Positions 10,824-20,391 are shown, counted from the first letter of the stretch. The stretch: 64,000 nt of DNA from Proteobacteria bacterium UBA7447 (GCA_002477475.1 DLPX01000030.1:3548-67547), one strand, 5' to 3'. The notes: a model not told the origin generated them from the sequence alone. Numbers and translations: made by a program.

Positions 10824-10953
10824 TCTGCCAGAAGCAACTCGGGAGACAGGTTGTACCGATCCCCGAGACCGGCGGGAACAGTAAAAAGACCAGGGCGGGT
10901 AAAGCAAGAAAGATTAGAAGGACTAGATCGTAAGATAGAAGGGAATATCAGAT

Positions 10954-11340
10954 ATGCGTCATCAAAAAATCGGTCGTGCGCTTGGGCGTAATTCGAGTCA
11001 CCGTAAGGCTATGTTTGCGAACATGGCAGTGTCACTCTTTACGCATGAACAGATTCGGACCACTTTACCCAAGGCCAAAGAATTGCGCCGTGTTGCCGAG
11101 CCGTTGATTACGCTCGCCAAAACACCGTCCGTAGCCAATCGCCGCCTCGCCTATGCGCGCCTGCGTGACCGGGAGGCAGTGTCCAAGCTTTTCGATACTC
11201 TCGGTCCGCGTTTTCAGGATCGAGCAGGGGGATATACTCGTATTCTTAAGTGTGGACTTCGATCCGGCGACAATGCGCCAATGGCGTATGTGCAGTTACT
11301 GGACAGGCCAGAGATAGCAGACGGCTCGGACGACGAGTAG
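10954..11340 (+). CDS. rplQ: 50S ribosomal protein L17
   Basis: Large-subunit protein near the exit tunnel. The 128-residue product starts [24 protein letters not shown] and carries [18 protein letters not shown]. It closes the alpha operon. A 130-base purine-rich spacer separates it from rpoA. Confidence 0.98.
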   Translation: MRHQKIGRALGRNSSHRKAMFANMAVSLFTHEQIRTTLPKAKELRRVAEPLITLAKTPSVANRRLAYARLRDREAVSKLFDTLGPRFQDRAGGYTRILKCGLRSGDNAPMAYVQLLDRPEIADGSDDE

Positions 11341-11433
11341 GTTTCTCTCGAAGCCCCCGGATAGCGGGCCGAAACTCCCGGGATCCCTCCTTTAGGGCCG
11401 CATGAAAAACGCCAACACGCAGCCCGCTTAGAT

Positions 11434-12003
11434 ATGGACGCCCCGGTTTTCGAGCTAGATCGGGAAACCGGGCTATTAGGAGGCAACCCCTGCCTCTGTT
11501 CTCCAAATTGCGACGATCGCCCTCAAGGGGTCTCCATCGATACCCTGGTGATCCACGCTATCAGTCTTCCACCGGGTTACTTCGATACGGGGCCCATCAG
11601 CGACCTTTTTCTTGGCTGCCTTGATGCCGACGCTCATCCATACTTCAGGGAGGTCGCCACGCTGAAGGTGTCTGCTCACTTCGTTATCGGGCGTAACGGC
11701 GACGTGACTCAGTTTGTGCCGGTGACCCGGCGAGCTTGGCACGCTGGCGAATCCTGGTTTGATGGGCGAGACCGGGTCAATGACTTCTCAGTAGGGGTTG
11801 AGCTTGTCGGATCAGATGACACCCGATTTACAGACTCGCAGTATGCCGTGCTCGCGATTTTGACGCGGGGTCTGCAGAAGGCGTGGCCGGCGATCACCTC
11901 GGATCGCATCGTGGGCCATTCAGAGATTGCCCCGGGACGCAAAACCGATCCGGGACCGTATTTTGACTGGGACCGCTACCGTAGACTAATTCCCGCGGCT
12001 TAG
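11434..12003 (+). CDS. ampD: 1,6-anhydro-N-acetylmuramyl-L-alanine amidase AmpD
   Basis: Cytoplasmic zinc amidase that removes the stem peptide from anhydromuropeptides during cell-wall recycling. The 189-residue product belongs to amidase family 2. Likely zinc ligands are His41, His162 and Asp172, with Glu123 as catalytic base, and the GHSEIAPGRKTDPGPYFDW segment is diagnostic. Length agrees with AmpD (about 187 aa). Its last 18 bases overlap the end of the convergent ureohydrolase gene. Confidence 0.95.
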   Translation: MDAPVFELDRETGLLGGNPCLCSPNCDDRPQGVSIDTLVIHAISLPPGYFDTGPISDLFLGCLDADAHPYFREVATLKVSAHFVIGRNGDVTQFVPVTRRAWHAGESWFDGRDRVNDFSVGVELVGSDDTRFTDSQYAVLAILTRGLQKAWPAITSDRIVGHSEIAPGRKTDPGPYFDWDRYRRLIPAA

Positions 12004-13041
12004 GGCGACCCCTGCGATCAAGAATGCGATGATGTAGACGATCAGCCTGTACGTCACCATTGAGCCTGGCGGTATACAGATGAACGACATCCCCGTGAGC
12101 CCGCGTTTGCCGATCTCGTGGGCCAAGCGAATGATCTCGTAGTCAGTCATGCCCATGGGTTCGGCAAGTTCCCCAAGAATATCGCCCGGCGCGGGACCTG
12201 CGCCGCCCAGAATATCCATATCAAAATGGACATACACATCATCCGTGCCATCGTAGGCGTGCCGAAGTTCTTCACAAAGCCCTCCGATTCCCAATTCTGT
12301 CCGCACCTTCCACATGGGATAAAAGTGGGCACCCTGATGTGTGTAATTGCGGACTATTGCGGCTTCCTCGAGCATGCCGCGCTCCCCAATTTCAACAAGA
12401 TTGGGAATAGAAAAGTTTGAAAAACTGCTGAAGGTTTTTGACTTCCAATTGCCGCTCCCGGCGATCCGTTCATCGCCCGTCAGGTAGTCCAGCGGCCGTG
12501 AATCCCAGTGGGTGTCAGTACTGATCATCCCTACCTTGCCCGCAGAGCGCTCGGCTATCGGCTTGGCGATGGCATAGGAACTGCAGGGGCTGTTCTGTCC
12601 AACAACGATTGGAATCGCGCCAGCTTCCAGCGCGCGGTTAACTAACTCCTCGACAGCGCCTTGGGCTTTCAGGATATTTTCTGCGGTGGGGTCGAGATTG
12701 CACTCCGGGGCGATATCGGCATCGCCCATGTCGACTACCCGCAATTTTTTAAAGATATCGATATCAAGCTCCTGGATATAACCGCTGGGATATCGTGCGG
12801 ATTGTTGTCGGACCCGTTGCGGTGCGGCGAGCCACTCGGTTTTGTCCACGCCGGCATACTTGCCGCGGGCGCCAGCGACGTAAGGGGCGCCAATGATCGC
12901 GATGTCGACACCCCGGAGCTCCTCGGCACTGCGGGCATAAGGGATGCCCATGAATGTGGGAGTGTCTTCGTTGATCATCGGAAGCGCCGCGCTGTCGATA
13001 TTGGTATACCCACCCATTCCTTCCCAGGGTGCTTTGCTCAT
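11986..13041 (-). CDS. Ureohydrolase (arginase/agmatinase)-family protein lacking the GGDHS motif
   Basis: The 351-residue product has the arginase fold signatures IAIIGAPYVAGA, DTHWDSR (DxHxD motif) and HFDMDILG (DxD motif). The first metal motif, normally GGDHS, reads VGQNSPCSS and has no histidine, and the DxDxxDP motif has lost its final DP. Binding of the usual two-metal centre is therefore doubtful. It could be a partner subunit, a variant with other metal use, or an enzyme on an unusual guanidino substrate. The C-terminal part is hydrophobic (residues about 330-347). It lies 23 bases downstream of the M24 gene on the same strand, so the two are likely co-transcribed. Confidence 0.85.
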   Translation of the reverse strand: MSKAPWEGMGGYTNIDSAALPMINEDTPTFMGIPYARSAEELRGVDIAIIGAPYVAGARGKYAGVDKTEWLAAPQRVRQQSARYPSGYIQELDIDIFKKLRVVDMGDADIAPECNLDPTAENILKAQGAVEELVNRALEAGAIPIVVGQNSPCSSYAIAKPIAERSAGKVGMISTDTHWDSRPLDYLTGDERIAGSGNWKSKTFSSFSNFSIPNLVEIGERGMLEEAAIVRNYTHQGAHFYPMWKVRTELGIGGLCEELRHAYDGTDDVYVHFDMDILGGAGPAPGDILGELAEPMGMTDYEIIRLAHEIGKRGLTGMSFICIPPGSMVTYRLIVYIIAFLIAGVALSRGN

Positions 13042-13064
13042 GGTCTTTGTCCTTTCTAGTTTTT

Positions 13065-14211
13065 TCAGGATTGAATGATCTGACGGGGAACACGACTGAC
13101 GGGCTCGCAGGCCCCTTCGGTAACGATGGCGGTCTCACCAAGACACATACTCAGACCCGTGCGGTCGTCCAGCAAAATCATATGCAAAAAGAAAACCATT
13201 CCGGCTTCAAGCGTCTGGGGGTTGTCTTTCCAGATCATTGGCCAGTCCATCCAGGAGGGAGGATAGCTGATGCCTACGGAGTATCCACAGGCGCTCAAGG
13301 CAGCATGGGCAAATCCATGAGACTGCATGACCTGGTCGTGGGCGGCAAAAAGGTCACCGACCGTGTTACCAGCGCTGAGACGCTGCTGACAGGCATCCAA
13401 CGCCTCGGCGCAGGCGGTGTTCATCGCGTGGTGCCGGGGGCCCACGTCGCCCGTCAGAATGTTATACATCATGCAGGTGTGATAGTGCCGATGCAGCCGC
13501 CGGTTCAAAGACGATCTGGTCCTGTTCTGAGATCACCTCATCCCCGGTATGGTAGCGGCAAAATACAGCAGCCTCCCCGGCGCCCATCGGCCAACGGCTG
13601 GCTGTCGGATCACCGCCCTCACAGAGCAGTGTATTCATCATCGCGCCATAAACCGATTTGACGGAGCTGCCCGGTCGGGTGTGCGCGATACTGGTTTCTA
13701 GGATTGCATCGCAGATCCGGCCAGATTGACGCACATAGTTCAGTTCCAACTCGCTTTTGACCAGGCGGACCAGGCGGACCAGATCTGAGGCATCAACAAT
13801 TTCACATAGGCCATCGAGCGCTTCATTGATCATCAAAGCCCGCTGTCCGGTCAATCCATAGGCATGATATTCAATCCCAATCCTACGGTTGGCACAGCCG
13901 TGTTCTTTGAGAATACGCCGTAATTCCATACCCGGGGTCGCACCCTCCTGATCGATCCAGATCCGGATATCATCGACGATCGACGTCGCGCGGGACTGTA
14001 TGCGGTCCGCAGTGCGTGTGAGCAATGTCAATCCATCGTCCTTGCCGAGATACATGGCCTGGAACATGGAGTAGCCGCTGGTGTCGTACCCGGTCAGGTA
14101 GAACATGCTCTCCTGCCGGAAGAGAATCAGTCCATCCAGTTGTGCCTCAGCCATGGCGTCTCGCGTCCTACTGATACGCCGATCGAACTCTGCCTTGGGA
14201 AAATGAAGCAT
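13065..14211 (-). pseudogene. M24-family (Xaa-Pro peptidase/ectoine-hydrolase-like) gene with frameshift
   Basis: Two overlapping frames make up one protein. The first (14211 to about 13495) gives the N-terminal creatinase-like domain with FYLTGYDTSGYSMF and ends sensibly at DQIVFEPAA. The second (about 13508 to 13065) resumes with HRHYHTCMMYNILTG, then ACGYSVGISYPPSWMDWP and LEAGMVFFLHMILLDD. One extra base near 13490-13506 explains the break. The complete protein would be about 385 aa, a normal length. The family hydrolyses X-Pro or cyclic amidine bonds; the substrate here is unknown. Either a real pseudogene or a base-call error. Confidence 0.85.
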
Positions 14212-14279
14212 CTTGGGGGGGACGACAGTCTAGTAACTGCCCAGACCTGGTTTGTCGGTCGGTCTGCGCAGGTTCTCGA

Positions 14280-14831
14280 TCAAGAGGGCTTGTCGTGTTG
14301 CCATAGGATGTCCGGCGCTCCAGCAGACTGGTTGAGACTTCTGGCCATCACAAAGAGAAGGTCGGAAAGCCGGTTAATGTACTGGCGGGAGGCATCAGAG
14401 ACCGCATGGCCGTCGTCCACGGCGAACAGCGCGCGCTCACCTCTTCTGCACGCGCTGCGTGCGACGTGGCACAAGGCTGCAGCCCGGGTTCCACCAGGCA
14501 GGATGAATTCTTCAAGGGGCGCCAGCGCACCATTCAGTTCGTCCAGCATATTCTCCACTGCCTCGACCCGATCAACCGAAACCAGCGTGTGGCCGGGGAG
14601 GCTCAGCTCGCCTCCAAGGTCAAACAGGGTATGCTGTACAACGGTAAGAAATTTGTGGATTTCCGCCGGCAACGCTTCGGTCATCATCAATCCGATGAGG
14701 CTGTTGAGTTCGTCAACCTGGCCCATAGCTTCTACTCGTGGCGAGGTTTTTGGGACGCGCGTGCCGTCACCGAGCCCTGTGGTACCCTCATCGCCCGTCC
14801 GGGTATAGATTTTGCTGAGCCTTTTTCCCAT
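14280..14831 (-). CDS. Cob(I)yrinic acid a,c-diamide adenosyltransferase, PduO type
   Basis: Transfers the adenosyl group of ATP to cob(I)alamin to make coenzyme B12. The 183-residue product shows the PduO-type ATP-binding start KIYTRTGDEGTTGLGDGTRV. It also shows the helical core with VDELNSLIGL, the arginine-rich HVARSACRRGERA motif and NRLSDLLFVMAR near the end. It is a single gene, 68 bases upstream of the M24 pseudogene. No B12-dependent enzyme is seen in the window. Confidence 0.95.
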   Translation of the reverse strand: MGKRLSKIYTRTGDEGTTGLGDGTRVPKTSPRVEAMGQVDELNSLIGLMMTEALPAEIHKFLTVVQHTLFDLGGELSLPGHTLVSVDRVEAVENMLDELNGALAPLEEFILPGGTRAAALCHVARSACRRGERALFAVDDGHAVSDASRQYINRLSDLLFVMARSLNQSAGAPDILWQHDKPS

Positions 14832-15067
14832 TGGTGTTCCCTTGACTTAGTTCAGTAATAGTAAATCAACCGTAGGGAGGAATATAGGTGAAATTTCCCG
14901 TCCTTGCGTAAAGCGGATGGCCCGGAGTCCGGGATCACATTGTTTATCCCGTACCGACTTCACAGGTGGGTTCCAGCGACCGGTTCGAGAGCGGACTTGC
15001 CAAGACAGCCAAGAAAACGGCATCCTTCGGTGTTGAGTTGTTGACCACCAAGAATAATGAGGATGAC

Positions 15068-16027
15068 ATGTATCAGTACGACGCCTACGAGGATCCGATC
15101 CAGCGGCCGCGTTATACCGGGCTGCCGACATTTATGCGCGCCCCTTTTCGGGAAGACTATGCAGACCTTGATATTGGTTTAGTCGGCGTTCCTTTTGACG
15201 GCGGTGTCACTAATCGTACGGGAGCGCGCCATGGTCCCCGGGAGATTCGAAACCAATCGAGCCTGATGCGTCGGCGAAACCAGTCGAGTGGCATTAGTCC
15301 GCACGATATCTGTACGGTCGCCGATGTGGGCGATGCGTGGGTTCAGTCGCCATTTCACCTGGAAAAGAGTCTCGGTGAAATTCAGACTTTTTTTTCAGGG
15401 CTCCACGAGGCGGGTGTGGTGCCTGTCTCTGCCGGGGGAGATCACTCGGTCACCTTGCCGATCCTGAGAGCCGTCGCAAAGGATGGTCCTGTGGGGCTAG
15501 TACACTTTGACGCCCATTGTGACACGGGCGACGACTATCTCGGGTCCAAGTTTCATCATGGCGCTCCGTTTCGTCGCGCTGTAGAGGAAGAGTTGATTGA
15601 TCCGAAACGAACCATCCAGATGGGCATCCGCGGCTCTCTGAATGATCTTGACCAGTGGAAGTTCAGTCATGACACCGGGATGCGGGTCATCTACATGGAT
15701 GAGTTCTATGAGCTAGGCGTCAAATCCGTGATACAAGAGATCCACCGGGTCGTAGGTCAGGAGCCGTGCTATCTGACCTTTGATGTTGATGGTTTGGATC
15801 CGGTTTACGCTGCCGGGACAGGAACGCCTGAGGTGGGTGGTTTCAGCACGGTTGAGGCGCAGTTGATGATCCGTGGATGCCGGGACCTGAATCTCGTAGG
15901 GGGCGACGTGGTTGAAGTAGCCCCGCCCTTTGACCCGAGCGGCAACACGGCCCTGACAGGCGCCACCATGATGTTTGAGATCTTATGTGTGGTTGCCGAT
16001 GCGTTGGCCAAAAGGCGGAGCGCCTAA
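15068..16027 (+). CDS. Ureohydrolase: agmatinase / guanidinobutyrase-like
   Basis: Hydrolyses a guanidino compound to urea plus an amine in the arginase superfamily. All metal motifs are intact: AGGDHSVT, HFDAHCDTG and FDVDGLDP, followed by GTGTPEVGGFS, which resembles agmatinases and guanidinobutyrases. I choose ATG 15068, preceded by a GAGG ribosome site at 15059-15062, giving MYQYDAYEDP and 319 aa. The frame is open to 14966 without family similarity. Substrate cannot be decided from sequence. A second, degenerate homologue lies at 11986-13041. Confidence 0.93.
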   Translation: MYQYDAYEDPIQRPRYTGLPTFMRAPFREDYADLDIGLVGVPFDGGVTNRTGARHGPREIRNQSSLMRRRNQSSGISPHDICTVADVGDAWVQSPFHLEKSLGEIQTFFSGLHEAGVVPVSAGGDHSVTLPILRAVAKDGPVGLVHFDAHCDTGDDYLGSKFHHGAPFRRAVEEELIDPKRTIQMGIRGSLNDLDQWKFSHDTGMRVIYMDEFYELGVKSVIQEIHRVVGQEPCYLTFDVDGLDPVYAAGTGTPEVGGFSTVEAQLMIRGCRDLNLVGGDVVEVAPPFDPSGNTALTGATMMFEILCVVADALAKRRSA

Positions 16028-16051
16028 AGTCTGGGCAGATCATTCAAGGGG

Positions 16052-16324
16052 TTAGCCCGGCCGAATGGGTGTCTCTGAGGCAAGCCCCGTCCCACAGTTT
16101 TCGCAGAAAGGTCGGGTGACCGGGTGTTCCAGGTCTTCGCGCCGAAACGGTTTCATCTTTCCTGGCGTCAAATGGAATGCCTCAAGTGGAAAGATCATCA
16201 GAGCAGCCGGGTTTCCGCCGCTGATGTACTGACATTCCCGACAGTGGCAGTGCAAAGCGGCCGGCGCTTCTCCCTAGATCTGATAACGCACATCCTTGCA
16301 ATAGCGGCCGCCGGTAAGTTTCAT
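16052..16324 (-). pseudogene. GFA-family (glutathione-dependent formaldehyde-activating-like) gene with internal stop
   Basis: Reading from ATG at 16324 gives MKLTGGRYCKDVRYQI, then an in-frame TAG at 16276-16274. The same frame continues as GEAPAALHCHCRECQYISGG and FCENCGTGLAS, the zinc-binding signature of GFA proteins. The first zinc cysteine is replaced (GGRYC for the usual GGCYC), and the C-terminus stops early after IRPG, about 30-40 residues short. Together this looks like a decayed gene. A change of one base (TCG to TAG) would explain the stop. Confidence 0.85.
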
Positions 16325-16414
16325 GCTCTCCTCCGTTGCTGATAACGGGTGCGCCCACGTGGTAGCTCGGTTTATATGCGAGGACTGGTGAAGTGAGCAC
16401 GGATTCGGTTTCGG

Positions 16415-18067
16415 TTAAAGATCGGGTCCTGGGGCGCGAAACATCGCCTGCATGGGTGTGATCACGAGACCCTCGGTACTGACGCGATCGAGACCATCAT
16501 GGTAGATTAGTTCAAACAGGGTAAGTAAAGCCGCTGGATCACTTTGGCGTCCTGTTTTTCTACTCTGCAACAGTTGTGTGACGTCCCCGAAGTTTGCCAA
16601 GTCATCGCGCCGACCCTGCTCGGTAATGACGTATACCCGATCCTGAGTAATGGCTTTCGCCTTCAGAAAGCTGAGGTTATGCAGCCCTCTCGTGTGCTCC
16701 TGAGGCAGGTAGAACAGTATCTGCAGCCCCTTCAGGTCATCAGTGATGCTGTGATCGACAAGAAATGGCCCGGAGGGGTAGGCATCGGCAATGGTCTGGA
16801 TGAACTTTCCATCGTCGTGGTGGACCGTTTTGTGGTTCAGCAATAGCCCCCCGTAAATTACCGCGAGTGCACCAAAGAGTATGGATGCTGTAACCCGGGG
16901 TGATCGGCAGACCGCCAGGAGGCGAGAGGCCATCTGCTTGAGACCCAGGGCAGCGAGGATGGCCCAGGGTGCGACGCTATGCAGTAAATAATGATGATGT
17001 TTGCCAGAAAAAAAACTCAAGACCACCGGAATGGAAAAGGCCCAAAGCCACAAAAAACGTTCCGGAGACTCGCGATCGTACAATGCCGTGCGCCAGGTCG
17101 CGGCGAAGGCCACAGGAGCCAGCAGGATCCAGGGAGCATTCACCTGCAGTAATGCTACAGCGTAGTACCAGAACGGCTTGCTCATCAGTGCGTAATCACC
17201 GGAGGTGCGTCCAAAGAGGTCATAGAGCCACAGTTCGATGGCGCCGGGAATTTCAAGCGTGATGGCGAGCGGCCACCAGAGTCCGAGGAGCAAAAAAAGC
17301 ATGACACCCCACGCCCACAGATAACGTCGAATCACAGACAGCTTGCCGGTGAACAGGATGAAGGCGCTTACGGGGATAAACACCATCAATGGGCCAAAGC
17401 CGATGCCTTTGGTGAGGTTAGCCAGACCTGCCGCGGCAAACAGCCCGACGACCGCCCAGGGGCGCACGCCCCAAAATCGGACGCTATCGGCCGGTATCTG
17501 AGTGACAGGGCTGACAGGATTTCTAGATGGCCCAAACTGGGCAAAGACGAAACAGGTCATTGCCGCCGTCGAGGTGAGGGCAAGGAAAATCTCGTCCTCG
17601 GCAAGGGTAGCGTAGCGGACAACCTCAAAGCTGGTTGCCATTATCAAGCCGCCGAGGATGCCAACCGTCCGACCAAAGAGTCGGGCGCCCATCAAAGTAA
17701 CCAACAGAATTACCAGGGCACCGGCGATCGCAGCTGCCAGGCGGGCAATCCAGGCGTCAGAGCAGGTGCCTACGAGGTTGCATAGTGAGACGGTAATCCA
17801 TTGAGGCAGAGGGGGATTCTCCAACCATGGAGTCATGCTGTCGCGACGGGGGATCAACCAGTCGCCGTTGTAGAACATCATTTTTGCCGTCTGGGGCAGG
17901 ACCGACTCATGGATACTGAGAATGTGATCCTGTGGCAACGGCACACAAAAGAGTGCGAGGCCGAACAATGCCGGAATCAAAATGATCGGCAACTCCCGAT
18001 CAATCTGTGTCTTGGTCTGATGCCCCGGAGCCTGCATGGCGGTAGATATTAACTGGGTGAGCCCCAT
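16415..18067 (-). CDS. ArnT-like family 39 glycosyltransferase
   Basis: Multi-spanning inner-membrane enzyme expected to transfer a sugar from a polyprenyl-phosphate donor to lipid A, a glycan or protein. The 550-residue product has about 11-12 hydrophobic segments. The first periplasmic loop shows the family pattern GDWLIPRRDSMTPWLENPPLPQW, and a second shows RYATLAEDEIFLAL. The usual DE motif of loop 1 appears as HE (SIHESVLPQ). A soluble C-terminal domain follows. The acceptor is unknown. It is divergent from the acyl-CoA dehydrogenase. Confidence 0.85.
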   Translation of the reverse strand: MGLTQLISTAMQAPGHQTKTQIDRELPIILIPALFGLALFCVPLPQDHILSIHESVLPQTAKMMFYNGDWLIPRRDSMTPWLENPPLPQWITVSLCNLVGTCSDAWIARLAAAIAGALVILLVTLMGARLFGRTVGILGGLIMATSFEVVRYATLAEDEIFLALTSTAAMTCFVFAQFGPSRNPVSPVTQIPADSVRFWGVRPWAVVGLFAAAGLANLTKGIGFGPLMVFIPVSAFILFTGKLSVIRRYLWAWGVMLFLLLGLWWPLAITLEIPGAIELWLYDLFGRTSGDYALMSKPFWYYAVALLQVNAPWILLAPVAFAATWRTALYDRESPERFLWLWAFSIPVVLSFFSGKHHHYLLHSVAPWAILAALGLKQMASRLLAVCRSPRVTASILFGALAVIYGGLLLNHKTVHHDDGKFIQTIADAYPSGPFLVDHSITDDLKGLQILFYLPQEHTRGLHNLSFLKAKAITQDRVYVITEQGRRDDLANFGDVTQLLQSRKTGRQSDPAALLTLFELIYHDGLDRVSTEGLVITPMQAMFRAPGPDL

Positions 18068-18229
18068 TATTGATGGCCGAGTGTCTAAATGGGCGTTGTC
18101 CCCGCCTCAAATCTCCTGGGAAAGGTCGTCTGTGTCGATTGGCGCGCTCATTCCCGGGATTTTATAATTTCATCACATGGGATCGGGTTCAATAAGCGTT
18201 CGCCGACCTTCACTCAAGAGAATAGCGAG

Positions 18230-20023
18230 ATGCCAAATTACACTGCCCCCCTAAACGATTTAAGGTTTGCTCTGGATCTTGCCGGCCTGCAAGAAGTCGC
18301 CTCATGGCCGGGATTTGAGGATGCGAGTGAAGATCTGACCCACGCCGTGCTTGAGGAGGCAGGAAAGTTTGCGTCCGAAGTGCTGGCGCCAATCAACCGC
18401 TCAGGTGATCAAAGCGGGCCGACGGTTAATGCAGGGGTGGTTACGACATCGGAAGACTGGCGGCAGGCGTATGCCCAGTTCAGTGAGGCAGGCTGGACGG
18501 GTTTGGCGCTTGATCCACAATACGGCGGCCAAGGGTTGCCTCAGACCCTCGCATGCGCGGTTCAGGAGATGTGGGATGGAGCCAATATGGCCTTCGGGCT
18601 CTGTCCGATGCTTTCCCAGACTGCGGTGGAGGCAATCTTTCTGAAAGGCAGTGATGAACAAAAAGCCCAGTACCTTCCGTCGATGGTGGCCGGAAAATGG
18701 ACCGGGACCATGAATCTCACCGAGCCCCAGGCAGGGTCGGATCTCGCGGCAGTCCGAACCCGCGCGGTGCCGAGTGAGGAAGGCCACTATTTACTTAGCG
18801 GTCAGAAGATCTACATCACCTACGGAGAGCACGACCTCGCTGAGAATATTATCCACCTGGTGCTGGCTCGCACCCCAGATGCACCAGAGGGCGTTAAGGG
18901 AATTTCTTTATTTATCGTGCCGAAGTTCATTCTGAACGCCGACGGAGAGCCGGGCGAACGCAACGATGTGCGTTGTGTGTCGCTTGAGCACAAGCTGGGA
19001 ATCCATGGCAGCCCAACCGCCGTACTGTCCTATGGAGACAACAGCGGGGCAGTGGGATTCCTTGTGGGCGAGGAAAATCGGGGCCTTGAATATATGTTCA
19101 TCATGATGAATCGCGCTCGTCATGCAGTGGGTATTGAAAGTTACGCCATTGCAGAGCGCGCCTATCAACGTGCCCTCGCGTTTGCTCGTGACCGTGTTCA
19201 GGGACGTGTCGTGGGAGACACCAGTGCGGTACGGGCCCCGATTGTGCGTCACCCTGATGTTCAACGAATGCTCCTGAGCATGCGAAGCCGGATCGAGGCG
19301 ATGCGTGCGTTATCGCTTTTCGCTGCTGCGTCAGCAGATCGGGCTAGCCATCATCCGGATGCCAGCGAACGCGCACTCGGTCAACGTCGCGTGGACGTCC
19401 TTACTCCGATTGTGAAAGGATGGAGTTCAGAAGTTGGAAATGAGATTACGGCGTTGGGGGTGCAGGTGCATGGGGGTATGGGATTCATCGAGGAGACGGG
19501 TGCTGCCCAGCACTACCGTGACGCTAGGATCACCACTATTTACGAGGGTACGACGGGTATTCAGGCAGCAGACCTTGTGGGTCGCAAGTTGCTGCGAGAT
19601 GGGGGCGAGATGGCGAACGAGATGATCGACTTGATGCGCCAAGACGCAGCAGCCGCAGCATCGAGTTCAGCCAAGACAGTTCAGGAGGTGGGTGCGGCGG
19701 CGCTGGGTCTTTTGGAAACGCTCGCCGACGCTACAGCCGAGATTTTGGAAAGTGCGATTCGAGATCCCAGAAGTCCGTTTCATAAGTCTTTTGACTACCT
19801 GATGCTGTTCGGTATCGCGGCGGGAGGATGGCAGATGGCGCGAGCTGCCGCTGCTGCTCAGCAACAGTTGGATAGCCAAACAGCCGACAGCGATTTCTGT
19901 GAGGCGAAACTCCTAGGTTGTACCTATTATGCCCGTCAGGTGTTGCCGCATGGCCGTGCACACGCTGACGCGATCCATGCAAAGGATTTGCCTTCAGACG
20001 CTCTGGATCAATGGCTAGCGTGA
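18230..20023 (+). CDS. Acyl-CoA dehydrogenase, long (DmdC/FadE-like, about 600 aa)
   Basis: FAD enzyme introducing a 2,3-double bond into an acyl-CoA. The 597-residue product starts MPNYTAPLNDLRFALDL, typical of the long subfamily that includes methylmercaptopropionyl-CoA dehydrogenases. It has TGTMNLTEPQAGSDL, GMGFIEETGAAQHYRDARI and the catalytic-glutamate region TIYEGTTGIQA, then the C-terminal extra domain. The frame is open from 18089, but homology starts at 18230. Chain-length specificity cannot be read; both beta-oxidation and sulfur compound degradation are possible. Confidence 0.93.
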   Translation: MPNYTAPLNDLRFALDLAGLQEVASWPGFEDASEDLTHAVLEEAGKFASEVLAPINRSGDQSGPTVNAGVVTTSEDWRQAYAQFSEAGWTGLALDPQYGGQGLPQTLACAVQEMWDGANMAFGLCPMLSQTAVEAIFLKGSDEQKAQYLPSMVAGKWTGTMNLTEPQAGSDLAAVRTRAVPSEEGHYLLSGQKIYITYGEHDLAENIIHLVLARTPDAPEGVKGISLFIVPKFILNADGEPGERNDVRCVSLEHKLGIHGSPTAVLSYGDNSGAVGFLVGEENRGLEYMFIMMNRARHAVGIESYAIAERAYQRALAFARDRVQGRVVGDTSAVRAPIVRHPDVQRMLLSMRSRIEAMRALSLFAAASADRASHHPDASERALGQRRVDVLTPIVKGWSSEVGNEITALGVQVHGGMGFIEETGAAQHYRDARITTIYEGTTGIQAADLVGRKLLRDGGEMANEMIDLMRQDAAAAASSSAKTVQEVGAAALGLLETLADATAEILESAIRDPRSPFHKSFDYLMLFGIAAGGWQMARAAAAAQQQLDSQTADSDFCEAKLLGCTYYARQVLPHGRAHADAIHAKDLPSDALDQWLA

Positions 20024-20025
20024 GC

Positions 20026-20364
20026 CTAGGCCAGTTTTAGCCCGTTTGCCACAGGCCGTTCCGGCTTTGCGAGAACGACCGACCCATCTTCCTGTGGAAA
20101 CCCAGTGACGAGACACTGTGATCGTACCGGCCCGATCTGCTTGGGAGGAAAATTCACAACGCCAATCACCTGCACGCCGGCAAGTGCTTCTGGCTCATAT
20201 AGATCGGTGATTTGAGCGCTGGATTTTCGTATCCCGATATCGGGGCCGAAATCCACGTGGAGAATATAGGCAGGATGCCGGGCTTCCTTAAACACCTCCG
20301 CCGACACGATCGTGCCCACACGAAGTTCTACCTTTTCAAAGTCCTTCCAATTAATGGGTTCCAT
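20026..20364 (-). CDS. csaA: CsaA-like tRNA-binding-domain protein
   Basis: Small OB-fold protein of the family also found at the end of MetRS and in Arc1p. The 112-residue product contains [32 protein letters not shown] and [19 protein letters not shown]. subtilis CsaA has export-chaperone-like activity; in proteobacteria the role is not established. It ends 2 bases from the convergent acyl-CoA dehydrogenase and follows the kinase gene on the same strand. Confidence 0.92.
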   Translation of the reverse strand: MEPINWKDFEKVELRVGTIVSAEVFKEARHPAYILHVDFGPDIGIRKSSAQITDLYEPEALAGVQVIGVVNFPPKQIGPVRSQCLVTGFPQEDGSVVLAKPERPVANGLKLA

Positions 20365-20391
20365 TGTGATTCCTCTTTGGAAAATGGGTGA

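Noticed and set aside
10824..10953. Terminator between rpoA and rplQ
   Set aside because: A CGGGAGAC / ATCCCCGAGACCGG pairing is weak and lacks a T-run; the genes are normally co-transcribed.
12661..13059. Plus-strand ORF opposite the variant ureohydrolase
   Set aside because: It is a shadow of a gene with clear arginase-family motifs on the other strand.
14960..15000. Possible guanidine-I (ykkC) riboswitch before the intact ureohydrolase
   Set aside because: GGGTTCC and GGTTCGAGAGC resemble parts of the 5' half, but there is no hairpin between them and the conserved 3' half is not found. A covariance-model search with the guanidine-I family would settle it.
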